From: DATGFK01 sp040007395
GTDB taxonomy: Bacteria > Chloroflexota > Anaerolineae > Aggregatilineales > UBA2796
Length of the DNA stretch: 6,241 bases
Direction of reading: 5' to 3'
Assembly (NCBI GenBank): GCA_040007395.1
Contig: JBDTVG010000215.1
Location: 1-6,241, forward strand
Numbering within the stretch: position 1 is the first letter of the stretch; the number at the start of each line of letters is the position of its first letter. This document shows positions 1 to 4,899 of the stretch, piece by piece. The notes under the pieces were generated by a model. The model was not told the DNA's origin, did no database searches, and saw only the letters and a list, made by a program, of their open reading frames with translations. The translations under genes and the position numbers were made by a program.

Positions 1-47
1 CTAGCGTTTACTATTTTCGCTTAGTTACCATTCTTACGCAAAGTTCA

Positions 48-71
48 GCGGACAGGGCAGGCCCTGTCCGC
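48..71. repeat. Perfect GC-rich inverted repeat
   Basis: Arms of 11 bases (48-58 and 61-71) are perfect reverse complements separated by two bases. No T-run follows on either strand, so this is not a standard intrinsic terminator. It could be a REP-like dispersed palindrome or a structure at the edge of the origin. Bases 1-47 and 72-120 show nothing else recognisable. Confidence 0.6.
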
Positions 72-120
72 CCGCCTCGGTTTGTGATTCTGGCATTTGC
101 TCTGCAATTCCTGTTTTAGA

Positions 121-152
121 ATCCAATTGATCTATATAGATAACTATATTGG
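121..152. other. AT-rich candidate DNA unwinding element
   Basis: This AT-rich stretch lies directly beyond the DnaA-trio-like triplets, where strand opening is expected. It is bounded by an inverted pair CCAAT (123-127) and ATTGG (148-152), and contains the perfect 10-bp palindrome TCTATATAGA (131-140). The position and base composition are seen; the melting role is inferred. Confidence 0.6.
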
Positions 153-186
153 TAGCAGTAGTAGAGTCTGTGGAAAATGTGGATAA
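153..186 (-). promoter_or_regulatory. Basal origin-unwinding element: two abutting DnaA boxes plus DnaA-trio-like triplets
   Basis: Read on the minus strand, a perfect box (178-186, TTATCCACA) directly abuts a near-perfect box (169-177, TTTTCCACA). A four-base spacer GACT (165-168) follows, then the triplets CTA CTA CTG CTA (153-164), then AT-rich DNA. On the plus strand the triplets read TAG CAG TAG TAG. In Bacillus subtilis and many other bacteria, tandem boxes followed by a short spacer and repeated 3'-GAT-5' trios guide DnaA from double-stranded boxes onto one strand of the unwinding region. Order, polarity and spacing all match that layout, which makes this the best clue to where melting would begin. 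Confidence 0.75.
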
Positions 187-294
187 CTTTTCTCAAACCG
201 AATATAAAGACTAACTTAACCCCTACAGGTAGGTTGCTCAATCCCCGATACCGCCATATGTAGGACTCGTGTCGCCGCAAAGCGCTTCAAAAAA

Positions 295-353
295 TGTGGA
301 TAACTATGTGGATAACTTGTGGATAAGTCGGTGAGTTATCCACATTATCCACA
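295..353. repeat. Central DnaA-box group in inverted arrangement
   Basis: Three perfect boxes on the minus strand (295-303, 307-315, 318-326; start-to-start 12 and 11 bp) face two abutting perfect boxes on the plus strand (336-344, 345-353). The 9-bp gap at 327-335 is the point where box polarity switches. The near one-turn spacing would place DnaA monomers on the same helix face. The two halves could also pair as a large hairpin in single-stranded DNA, since both arms end in an AAAATGTGG/CCACATTTT type flank. Confidence 0.8.
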
Positions 354-399
354 TTTTGAGTCGGTCTTTGGGTTTCAAACTCACCAAGTTTGGGGGGGG

Positions 400-472
400 T
401 TATCCACATTCGGCAGAAAGTTATCCACATTTTTGGGGGGATTATCCACATTGTATCCACAAGTTATCCACA
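400..472 (+). repeat. Right DnaA-box array with 21/11-bp period
   Basis: Four perfect boxes start at 400, 421, 442 and 464, and a one-mismatch box starts at 453. All read on the plus strand. Start spacings are 21, 21, 11 and 11 bp, close to two turns and then one turn of the helix. Runs of eight G (392-399) and six G (435-440) come just before the boxes at 400 and 442. The regular phasing suggests an ordered DnaA filament; which boxes are high- or low-affinity cannot be told from sequence alone. Confidence 0.8.
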
Positions 473-580
473 TTGCGCCAAAATGCACAATAAGAGATTT
501 TTCAATACATCCCAAGAGGGATTTTTAGACTCGCTTGCCCCTCTCCGAATTCGGTTCAGGCACCGATACTTTTGAGGGAA

Positions 581-635
581 GGGTCGCTATTGTCAACCCT
601 GCCCGACCCCTACAAAATACGGTCTGGTGTAGGGG
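581..635. repeat. Compound inverted repeat in the gap between origin and first gene
   Basis: Two inverted pairs overlap here: GGGTCG (581-586) with CGACCC (604-609), and CCCCTACA (607-614) with TGTAGGGG (628-635). The nine bases ACCCCTACA at 606-614 also occur at 219-227 inside the origin region. It resembles a degenerate dispersed palindromic repeat. The rest of 473-688 has a 10-bp palindrome CCGAATTCGG (545-554) and a weak 5-bp hairpin with a T-run (509-526), but no convincing gene. Confidence 0.45.
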
Positions 636-688
636 ATCGCCTGCTGCCATCATTCTATGCCAATCTTTTAAAGTGTCGAACGGTGAGA

Positions 689-1384
689 TTAGTCTAGGCG
701 TTGGAGCGCCGTGACGATTTCCGGCGGCACTTTGTGACGGGTCAGTGAGTTCAGCCATAGCACCGTCGCGCCCGATTGATGCAAAACAATCCCGCTTAAC
801 TGGCGGTAGTGCTTGAGGAAATCGGCGGCGCTCTCAAAGCCACGCCGCGTGAAGAAGTCCTCGACTTTGCGCTCTGCCAATTGGCGCAGCGTGATCACGG
901 CGCGGGTCAGATCGGCTTCAGAGATTTCGCGTTCCGCACTCAGCCACAGCACGTTGACAATACTCGGCGGCATCTGCCCCACTTTATCGCACAGCACCGC
1001 CATTAGCTTGCCGATACGCGCTTCGGTATCGTCGCTGTCCAATTCGACGCTGCGGAGACGGCGAACTTCAACATTGAAAGGAGTATGGGTCTTGAACGTA
1101 ACGGTGAAATCTGGGCTGCGATGTTTGGCGGCAGCGTATTTTTCGTAGTCGAGCGTGAAGCGTTCTTCGCGCAGCAGCAGCACGGCGGTTTCTAGTTCGG
1201 CACGTAGATCGTGTAAGCCAGCGTCGTCGCGGACATTTTTCAGCTTTGAGCGAATCTTGTCGCGATAGCTGGTGGCAAACGCCTTGAAGCGACGCGATCC
1301 CCGCAGCCACTCCTCAAATTCGGTATAGAGGGCAGGTTTCTTTCCGTCAAAGATATAGTCGAGTAGGTCGTCGAGGGCAGTCAT
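689..1384 (-). CDS. Uncharacterised protein with a possible degenerate PD-(D/E)XK core
   Basis: A 231-residue, charged, soluble-looking protein with no signal peptide or membrane segment. I do not recognise it as a named family. The middle shows a helix rich in acidic residues (about 58-73), then SPDF (90-93), a short strand-turn, and NVEVRRLR (104-111). A Pro-Asp followed about 13 residues later by Glu-x-(Lys/Arg) resembles the core of PD-(D/E)XK nucleases. The usual Lys is Arg (R108), so activity is uncertain. The C-terminal part (about 180-231) is mixed helix and strand. The ATG at 1384 is the first in frame but has no strong ribosome binding site. It is the gene nearest the origin-like array and is transcribed toward it. 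A DNA-related role is only a guess. Confidence 0.8.
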   Translation of the reverse strand: MTALDDLLDYIFDGKKPALYTEFEEWLRGSRRFKAFATSYRDKIRSKLKNVRDDAGLHDLRAELETAVLLLREERFTLDYEKYAAAKHRSPDFTVTFKTHTPFNVEVRRLRSVELDSDDTEARIGKLMAVLCDKVGQMPPSIVNVLWLSAEREISEADLTRAVITLRQLAERKVEDFFTRRGFESAADFLKHYRQLSGIVLHQSGATVLWLNSLTRHKVPPEIVTALQRLD

Positions 1385-1386
1385 CG

Positions 1387-1408
1387 CTGTGTCACAGTAG
1401 AAATTCTA
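1387..1408. promoter_or_regulatory. Two adjacent short palindromes upstream of the 689-1384 gene
   Basis: CTGTG-T-CACAG (1387-1397) and TAGAA-A-TTCTA (1398-1408) sit side by side, starting three bases upstream of the ATG at 1384. Each is a perfect 5+5 inverted repeat with a one-base centre. The position would suit an operator that blocks expression of the gene, but no regulator is known and chance is possible. Confidence 0.3.
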
Positions 1409-1410
1409 GG

Positions 1411-1672
1411 CTAAATTGACTTCTTGTTTCTACCAAAAATATCCTCTAGTACCAGCGCAACGGGAATAGCACCAACCATCCCGCCCAAACAACTAAATAT
1501 GCCATAGACAAAAAAGAAGAGGCCGACGGCGGGCGTGCCATCATTGTTTTTTTGCTGCGTCGCTGACCATAGGAATAAATGCTGTCACCATCAGGAACAG
1601 AAAAATAACGATTACCGAAGGGATCAGGCTCATTAAATAGAAGGTTATCAGTCGATCAAAATTGATTTTCAA
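1411..1672 (-). pseudogene. Frameshifted small two-helix membrane protein
   Basis: A TTG at 1672 preceded by a perfect GGAGG (1677-1681, four bases away) opens a frame of 43 residues that stops at 1541. It encodes a hydrophobic segment (TFYLMSLIPS, then VIVIFLFLMV). Just beyond an A7 run on the coding strand (1547-1553), the next frame continues with GTPAVGLFFFVYG, a second hydrophobic segment, then EDIFGRNKKSI, and stops at 1411. Dropping one A gives a continuous 86-residue protein with two membrane helices, a short polar loop and a basic C-terminal tail. The join at a homopolymer suggests a sequencing error, a recent mutation or slippage on the A-run. I do not recognise the family. It lies 27 bp upstream of the 689-1384 gene on the same strand and could be co-transcribed with it. 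Confidence 0.55.
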
Positions 1673-1767
1673 AGCGCCTCCGCTGCAAACCGCCTTTCGA
1701 CTGAATCAAGCACAGTAGCCTACCCATATTTTAAGACACTTTTTGCCAAAATGGACTCGAAAAGTGC

Positions 1768-1802
1768 AAAAAAGCCGATCTCTCAAAGTTTGAGAGATCG
1801 GC
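1768..1802 (-). terminator. Intrinsic terminator of the surface-protein gene
   Basis: Perfect 14-base arms (1774-1787 and 1789-1802) flank a single central base; physically this is an 11-bp stem with a seven-base loop. On the minus strand a run of six T (complement of 1768-1773) follows. It begins about 30 bp after the stop codon of the 1834-3492 gene, so it should end that transcript and insulate the small membrane gene downstream. Confidence 0.9.
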
Positions 1803-1833
1803 GGATAAAATTTATGGACTCGTCAGCGCTGGA

Positions 1834-3492
1834 TCACGGAACGAAGGTTGGCGCGATCTGCTGTGTTGCTGGGGTTGAAGGCTTAGCCGCGATCAGTGGG
1901 CCAGCTATCCAGTGTCCAGCAACAGGTTTATCGTTGGCAATCCCGAAGACAATGCTCAGGTCAGCGAATCCGGTAGTCGGTGAGTTCTTGAGATAGATCA
2001 AGCCGTTGGTAGGCCGGAACACCCCGATCCCACTGCTGCCATTACCGTCCCAGTCACCCGCAAACGGACTATCGCCTAAAACACCCAAAGTTGCCTGATA
2101 GTTCGCAGCGGCGTTGCAGTTGCAGACCTGATTCGTCAGGTAAAAAGTCGAGTTGGACGGACGGTACACACCGGGGCTGTCGGTGTCATCGTTATTCCAG
2201 TCCCCGGCAACAGGTTTGTCGCCCGGAATGCCGAGTACCATCTGATAGTCGGCAAAGCCAGTCGTTAGCGTTTTCTTGAGGTAGATCAAGCCATTGGAGG
2301 GACGGAACACGCCAACGCCGTCTTTACCAGTCTTGCCCCAATCGCCTGCCATTGGCAGATCGCCAGGGGCACCCAGCGTGAAGCTGTACACAATGGGCGC
2401 ACCTGCCGAGTTGGAATCGCGCAAAAAGAACTGCGCGGTGCTGTATCGGAACACGCCAACGGTGCTGATACCGTCGCCGTTCCAGTCGCCCACAATGGGC
2501 AGATCACTAGAAGTGCCGAGCGGTGTCGAGAGATCGGCGCTGCCTGTCGTGTTGGCATTCCGCAGATAGAAGGTGGCAGACGATGGTCTGAAAATGCCAA
2601 CCGTCTGAACATAACTGCTTGTGATTTTAATGCTGAAGTTCTGCGTGGCATTCGGCAAGGTACCGTTGGAAGCAGTCACCGTACCTGTAAAAGTGCCAAC
2701 CGATGTGGGTGTGCCAGAGATTGTGCCGACGTTGCCATAAAGTGTCAGCCCCGGCGGCAGTGTTCCAGAGGTGAGCGCATAGGTGATAGGTGTTGAGCCA
2801 GTCGCGGCATAGTTGTGCGTGTAAAACGCGTTGACCGTTCCCGGCAATGGTGCAGCGCTCGTGATAATAGGCGCTGTGGAAGCGACGGTACTGAAATACA
2901 GGTCGTCAAAGTAGGCTGCGTAGGTTCCGCCAATGACATCCTTTCCGACATTGAGGTAAAGCCACGCGCTGGCGGTTCCCGCTGGGGCAACTGTGCTACT
3001 GACCGACCCCACCGTCCATGCGTTAAAACTCGTTGCCCCCGTTACACCCGGCCCTGATGTTTGATTTCCGGTGCAATTAGCGCCCGTAAACCATGAGATC
3101 ACGATGCCATTAAAGCCTGAGGCGGTTTGCCCCGATGAGACACGAAATTTACCGCCATAGGTATAGGCCACGCCGGGCGTTATGCCAGTGATACACTGAA
3201 CCGCGCCAGAATTAAGCAGCCCCGCTCCTGAATTGGTTACTACGAGTGAGCCAGAGTTGCCGGAACCATCGGCATCGAAGATAGCCCAGTCGGCGGTGAT
3301 AAAGGTAAATGGAGTCCATCCAGTAACGTCGGTGTCGAACGTGGGGTTTTGCAGAAGATTTGACCCCGACGCACGGGCAACTTTTGTGAAGCTTAACCCC
3401 AGAAAGGCCGTGATTAGGCTAGCGATCAGTATCGTTCTGATCAGGGGCGATAGGTGACGACAGTTGGATGATGAAAGAGTACGATGGGTCAT
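1834..3492 (-). CDS. Secreted protein: jelly-roll-like domain, He_PIG Ig-like domain, five FG-GAP-like repeats
   Basis: A 552-residue exported protein. Residues 1-41 form a signal peptide: basic start, hydrophobic core TILIASLITAFLGLSF, probable cleavage after ARA. Residues 43-200 resemble a carbohydrate-binding-type jelly roll ('NLLQNPTFD..TGW' start, 'YFDDLYFS' end). Residues 206-291 match a putative Ig (He_PIG) domain with TSGTLPPGLTL and GTISGTPTSVGTFTGTVTA. Residues 298-529 are five repeats of 47-49 residues, each with V(G)(V/I)FRP near the start and D.P.AGDW near the end; DWNGDG and DWDGNG look like calcium-binding loops. No sortase signal or C-terminal membrane anchor is visible. The frame continues upstream to a TTG at 3558, but ATG 3492 is preferred because it puts the signal peptide at the N terminus. 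AAAGGA lies 13 bases upstream, which is rather far. A surface adhesion or binding role is inferred. Confidence 0.88.
   Translation of the reverse strand: MTHRTLSSSNCRHLSPLIRTILIASLITAFLGLSFTKVARASGSNLLQNPTFDTDVTGWTPFTFITADWAIFDADGSGNSGSLVVTNSGAGLLNSGAVQCITGITPGVAYTYGGKFRVSSGQTASGFNGIVISWFTGANCTGNQTSGPGVTGATSFNAWTVGSVSSTVAPAGTASAWLYLNVGKDVIGGTYAAYFDDLYFSTVASTAPIITSAAPLPGTVNAFYTHNYAATGSTPITYALTSGTLPPGLTLYGNVGTISGTPTSVGTFTGTVTASNGTLPNATQNFSIKITSSYVQTVGIFRPSSATFYLRNANTTGSADLSTPLGTSSDLPIVGDWNGDGISTVGVFRYSTAQFFLRDSNSAGAPIVYSFTLGAPGDLPMAGDWGKTGKDGVGVFRPSNGLIYLKKTLTTGFADYQMVLGIPGDKPVAGDWNNDDTDSPGVYRPSNSTFYLTNQVCNCNAAANYQATLGVLGDSPFAGDWDGNGSSGIGVFRPTNGLIYLKNSPTTGFADLSIVFGIANDKPVAGHWIAGPLIAAKPSTPATQQIAPTFVP
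1903..2601 (-). repeat. Five tandem FG-GAP-like coding repeats
   Basis: This coding stretch holds five head-to-tail units of about 141-147 bp. Units three and five are the most alike: both encode GLIYLK, then TTGFAD, then DKPVAG. Unit four is the most divergent and alone carries the Cys pair CNC. Units of this kind usually fold as beta-propeller blades, but five is fewer than the usual seven. Closure may need another domain, a partner or oligomerisation. Confidence 0.75.
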
Positions 3493-3553
3493 GATAATTG
3501 GAACGTCCTTTCTGGTGGCTCGATGGTACAAGCAATTTCCACTGAAACTATGT

Positions 3554-3594
3554 GGCAAATGTAGGCAAATTCGACGGCAAAATTAATCGCAAAT
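3554..3594 (-). promoter_or_regulatory. Four direct repeats upstream of the surface-protein gene
   Basis: GGCAAAT-like heptamers occur on the plus strand at 3554-3560, 3564-3570, 3576-3582 (GGCAAAA) and 3588-3594 (CGCAAAT). Their start spacings are 10, 12 and 12 bp. They read as ATTTGCC on the strand of the gene and lie about 60-100 bp before its ATG at 3492. Direct repeats at roughly one-turn spacing are typical of sites for response regulators of the OmpR/PhoB type. The binding factor is unknown and no clear -35/-10 pair was identified nearby. Confidence 0.4.
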
Positions 3595-3613
3595 CTAGTG
3601 CTGCGAACAATAA

Positions 3614-4054
3614 TCAACCGTAAGTGCCATCAGTGTTGGGGCCGGGTGTAAAGGGCGGCGTTTCGGGATGCCATGCGACCAGCGCACCGCAATCGATGAT
3701 CAGATTCGCGCCCGCGTAAATTAGGTTTACATCTTCGATGCGGTTGAGGGCTGCCAGTGCATTGGCTAGCGACGCATCGCCACACTGACTTTGGGCGATG
3801 CTAGCCAGTGTATCGCCCGGTTGGATCAGGTACATATTACCGGTAGGCTGTGTGCTAGAGATCGGTCCAGTGGGTGCGCCACCGCGAAGTGCGTCACAGT
3901 CAATGATCAGATTGGTGCCTGCATAGATCGTGTTTGGATCGGCAATATGGTTCATTGCTGCCAGTGCGTCGGCTAGCGAAGAATCACCGCACTGGGCTTG
4001 CGCGATGTTTGCCAGTGTATCGCCATCCTGTACTAGATATAAAGTACCAGCCAT
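3614..4054 (-). CDS. Tandem LysM-domain protein with paired cysteines
   Basis: A 146-residue protein made almost entirely of two LysM domains (about 5-53 and 74-122). LysM domains bind N-acetylglucosamine-containing glycans such as peptidoglycan. Both show the family pattern: YL(V/I)Q.GDTLA.IAQ, then ALAA.N.I, then IYAG.NLIID. The copies share 38 of 51 aligned residues and clearly arose by duplication. Each has two Cys at the same spacing (22/53 and 91/122). A Pro/Thr-rich linker (about 60-73) separates them and the C-terminal tail is Pro-rich. The start ATG at 4054 has an AGGGAGA seven bases upstream; an overlapping ATG at 4059 is out of frame and too close to it. No signal peptide is present, so export is unexplained. 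The surface-protein gene follows 121 bp downstream on the same strand with no terminator between, so a shared transcript is possible. Confidence 0.9.
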   Translation of the reverse strand: MAGTLYLVQDGDTLANIAQAQCGDSSLADALAAMNHIADPNTIYAGTNLIIDCDALRGGAPTGPISSTQPTGNMYLIQPGDTLASIAQSQCGDASLANALAALNRIEDVNLIYAGANLIIDCGALVAWHPETPPFTPGPNTDGTYG

Positions 4055-4074
4055 GCCATGATCTCCCTATTGTT

Positions 4075-4116
4075 GTGATAAACTAACATAAAACCAATTA
4101 ACGTTAAGTTTATCAC
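4075..4116. promoter_or_regulatory. Nested palindromes upstream of the LysM gene (possible operator)
   Basis: GTGATAAAC (4075-4083) and GTTTATCAC (4108-4116) are perfect inverted arms. The match extends inward as TAAC/GTTA with one extra base on the right. Inside lies the perfect 10-bp palindrome TTAACGTTAA (4098-4107). The block starts about 20 bp upstream of the LysM start, where the promoter should lie, so a dimeric regulator could bind here. No T-run follows closely enough to call it a terminator. Confidence 0.4.
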
Positions 4117-4131
4117 GCTTTTGTGCGGAAA

Positions 4132-4159
4132 TTGAAGGCGATCACGATACATATTTAAT
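4132..4159 (+). promoter_or_regulatory. Candidate sigma70-type promoter for the GTPase gene
   Basis: TTGAAG (4132-4137; four of six to TTGACA) is separated by 16 bp from TTTAAT (4154-4159; five of six to TATAAT). Transcription from here would leave a leader of about 135 bases before the ATG at 4301. It is the best pair seen between the divergent genes, but not a strong one. Confidence 0.3.
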
Positions 4160-4300
4160 CGCAGCCGACGCGCTGCAAGTTTGAGAAATATTTGTGATAC
4201 GTTTGCCTCTCTTTTTCGAGTGCAGGTAATATCCTTTTATCGGGTTGATCGACTTGATCAGGCGCATGGCTTGGGACAGGAAGTCTCAGGAGAAAACAAA

Positions 4301-4852
4301 ATGAGTACACTATATATCTTCGTGACTGGCCCTAGCGGGTCGGGCAAAACAGCCTTTCTGGAAGCATTGGGTGAACCAGAAGGCTTCTGGGTAGACCAAT
4401 CGGCGGGGCTGGAATATCGGCATATTGTCGTGGATGACTCGCTTGAAGTCTATCTGTTTTGCTCTATCGACCCCTCGCGTTTCGACCAACTGATCGAGAT
4501 CCCGGAGCGTGACTTGCTCGGCTATATCGCCGTGATCGACAGCACTGATCCTGAGTCGTGGGAAGAAGCCAAGCTCATGGTGAGTAACTGCCGGGGCTAT
4601 GCGCTGCTGCCGACAGTCCTTGCCGCCAACAAGCAGGATCTCTCCGGTGCGTATACGCCAGAGGAGGTTGGCGCATGGATGGGCATGGATGCGATGACGA
4701 GCGCTTTGGGCGTGGTCGTTCCCGACCCAGAAAGTGCGCGACGGTTGTTCCTGCAACTGCTCTACTCAGTCAATCAGGAGATCGAACGGCTCGACGCGCT
4801 AATCAAGGAATTGGAGCGTCTAGCGGCTCGTAATGATGGCAAAAACGGCTGA
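4301..4852 (+). CDS. Small Ras-like GTPase, conservon/MglA type, with altered G3 motif
   Basis: A 183-residue cytoplasmic P-loop protein. The Walker A/G1 motif GPSGSGKT is at 10-17. A Walker B-like strand ends in IAVIDST (76-82), and G4 is NKQD (110-113), which specifies guanine. The stretch VDDSLEVYLF (44-53) aligns with the strand before G3 in bacterial conservon and MglA-like GTPases. There, 'GTPGQDRF' normally follows; here it is SIDPSRF (55-61), so the G3 glycine and glutamine are gone. EEVGAWMGM (121-129) fits the region after G4 in that group. The C terminus is a charged helix (about 157-176) that could form a coiled coil. ATG 4301 is chosen because GGAG lies eight bases upstream; the frame extends to a TTG at 4181 but those codons look non-coding. 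Partners such as a roadblock-domain GAP are not in the window. A role in signalling or polarity is inferred from relatives only. Confidence 0.88.
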   Translation: MSTLYIFVTGPSGSGKTAFLEALGEPEGFWVDQSAGLEYRHIVVDDSLEVYLFCSIDPSRFDQLIEIPERDLLGYIAVIDSTDPESWEEAKLMVSNCRGYALLPTVLAANKQDLSGAYTPEEVGAWMGMDAMTSALGVVVPDPESARRLFLQLLYSVNQEIERLDALIKELERLAARNDGKNG

Positions 4853-4860
4853 GATCTCTA

Positions 4861-4899
4861 CCCGTGCCTATGAAGTAGGCGCGGGCAACTGATTTGCCC
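4861..4899. terminator. Overlapping hairpins between convergent genes
   Basis: A 10-bp stem with one G-U pair (4861-4870 with 4876-4885, loop TGAAG) lies eight bases after the GTPase stop codon. A second hairpin, GGGCAA (4883-4888) with TTGCCC (4894-4899), shares bases 4883-4885, so both cannot form together. Neither strand has a T-run, so these are weak or factor-assisted terminators at best, serving both convergent genes. Confidence 0.4.

Larger units (their letters stand above)
121..472. other. Putative replication origin (oriC-like DnaA-box cluster)
   Basis: The segment holds ten perfect copies of the DnaA box TTATCCACA. Those at 178-186, 295-303, 307-315 and 318-326 lie on the minus strand; those at 336-344, 345-353, 400-408, 421-429, 442-450 and 464-472 lie on the plus strand. 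Two one-mismatch copies sit at 169-177 (TTTTCCACA, minus) and 453-461 (GTATCCACA, plus). The initiator DnaA binds such boxes, oligomerises and melts the adjacent AT-rich DNA. The left end adds an unwinding-type element (123-186). No protein gene lies within it. The number and perfection of boxes are seen directly; origin function is inferred. A plasmid or secondary-chromosome origin is possible, because no dnaA, dnaN or rep gene is visible to decide. Confidence 0.88.

Noticed and set aside
3..119. Open frame at the left edge as the end of a gene
   Set aside because: It is only 38 codons, spans the perfect inverted repeat at 48-71, and the translation shows no recognisable family.
392..440. 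G-quadruplex
   Set aside because: Only two G-runs are present, 35 bases apart; four closely spaced runs are needed for a standard quadruplex.
178..472. CRISPR array or iteron array
   Set aside because: The repeated unit is only nine bases, changes orientation, and equals the DnaA-box consensus. Some boxes abut, so there are no spacers. An iteron-type plasmid origin would need a rep gene, which is not seen.
509..526. Intrinsic terminator (ATCCC-AAGA-GGGAT followed by T's)
   Set aside because: The stem is only five base pairs and no gene ends upstream on that strand.
319..575. Overlapping plus-strand open frames rich in VIHI/LSTF/YPH repeats
   Set aside because: They are translations of the repeated DnaA boxes; no ribosome binding site or protein-like composition supports them.
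1751..1996. Plus-strand open frame over the terminator and the end of the surface gene
   Set aside because: It is the antisense of the FG-GAP coding region and starts in the terminator hairpin.
3493..3558. Extended TTG start for the surface protein
   Set aside because: It adds 22 non-hydrophobic residues before the signal peptide and uses a TTG; ATG 3492 gives a standard signal peptide.
4181..4300. Extended TTG start for the GTPase
   Set aside because: GGAG eight bases before ATG 4301 and the position of the P-loop near the N terminus favour the shorter form.
4310..4756. Long minus-strand open frame opposite the GTPase
   Set aside because: Antisense shadow of a gene with clear G1 and G4 motifs; no domain seen.
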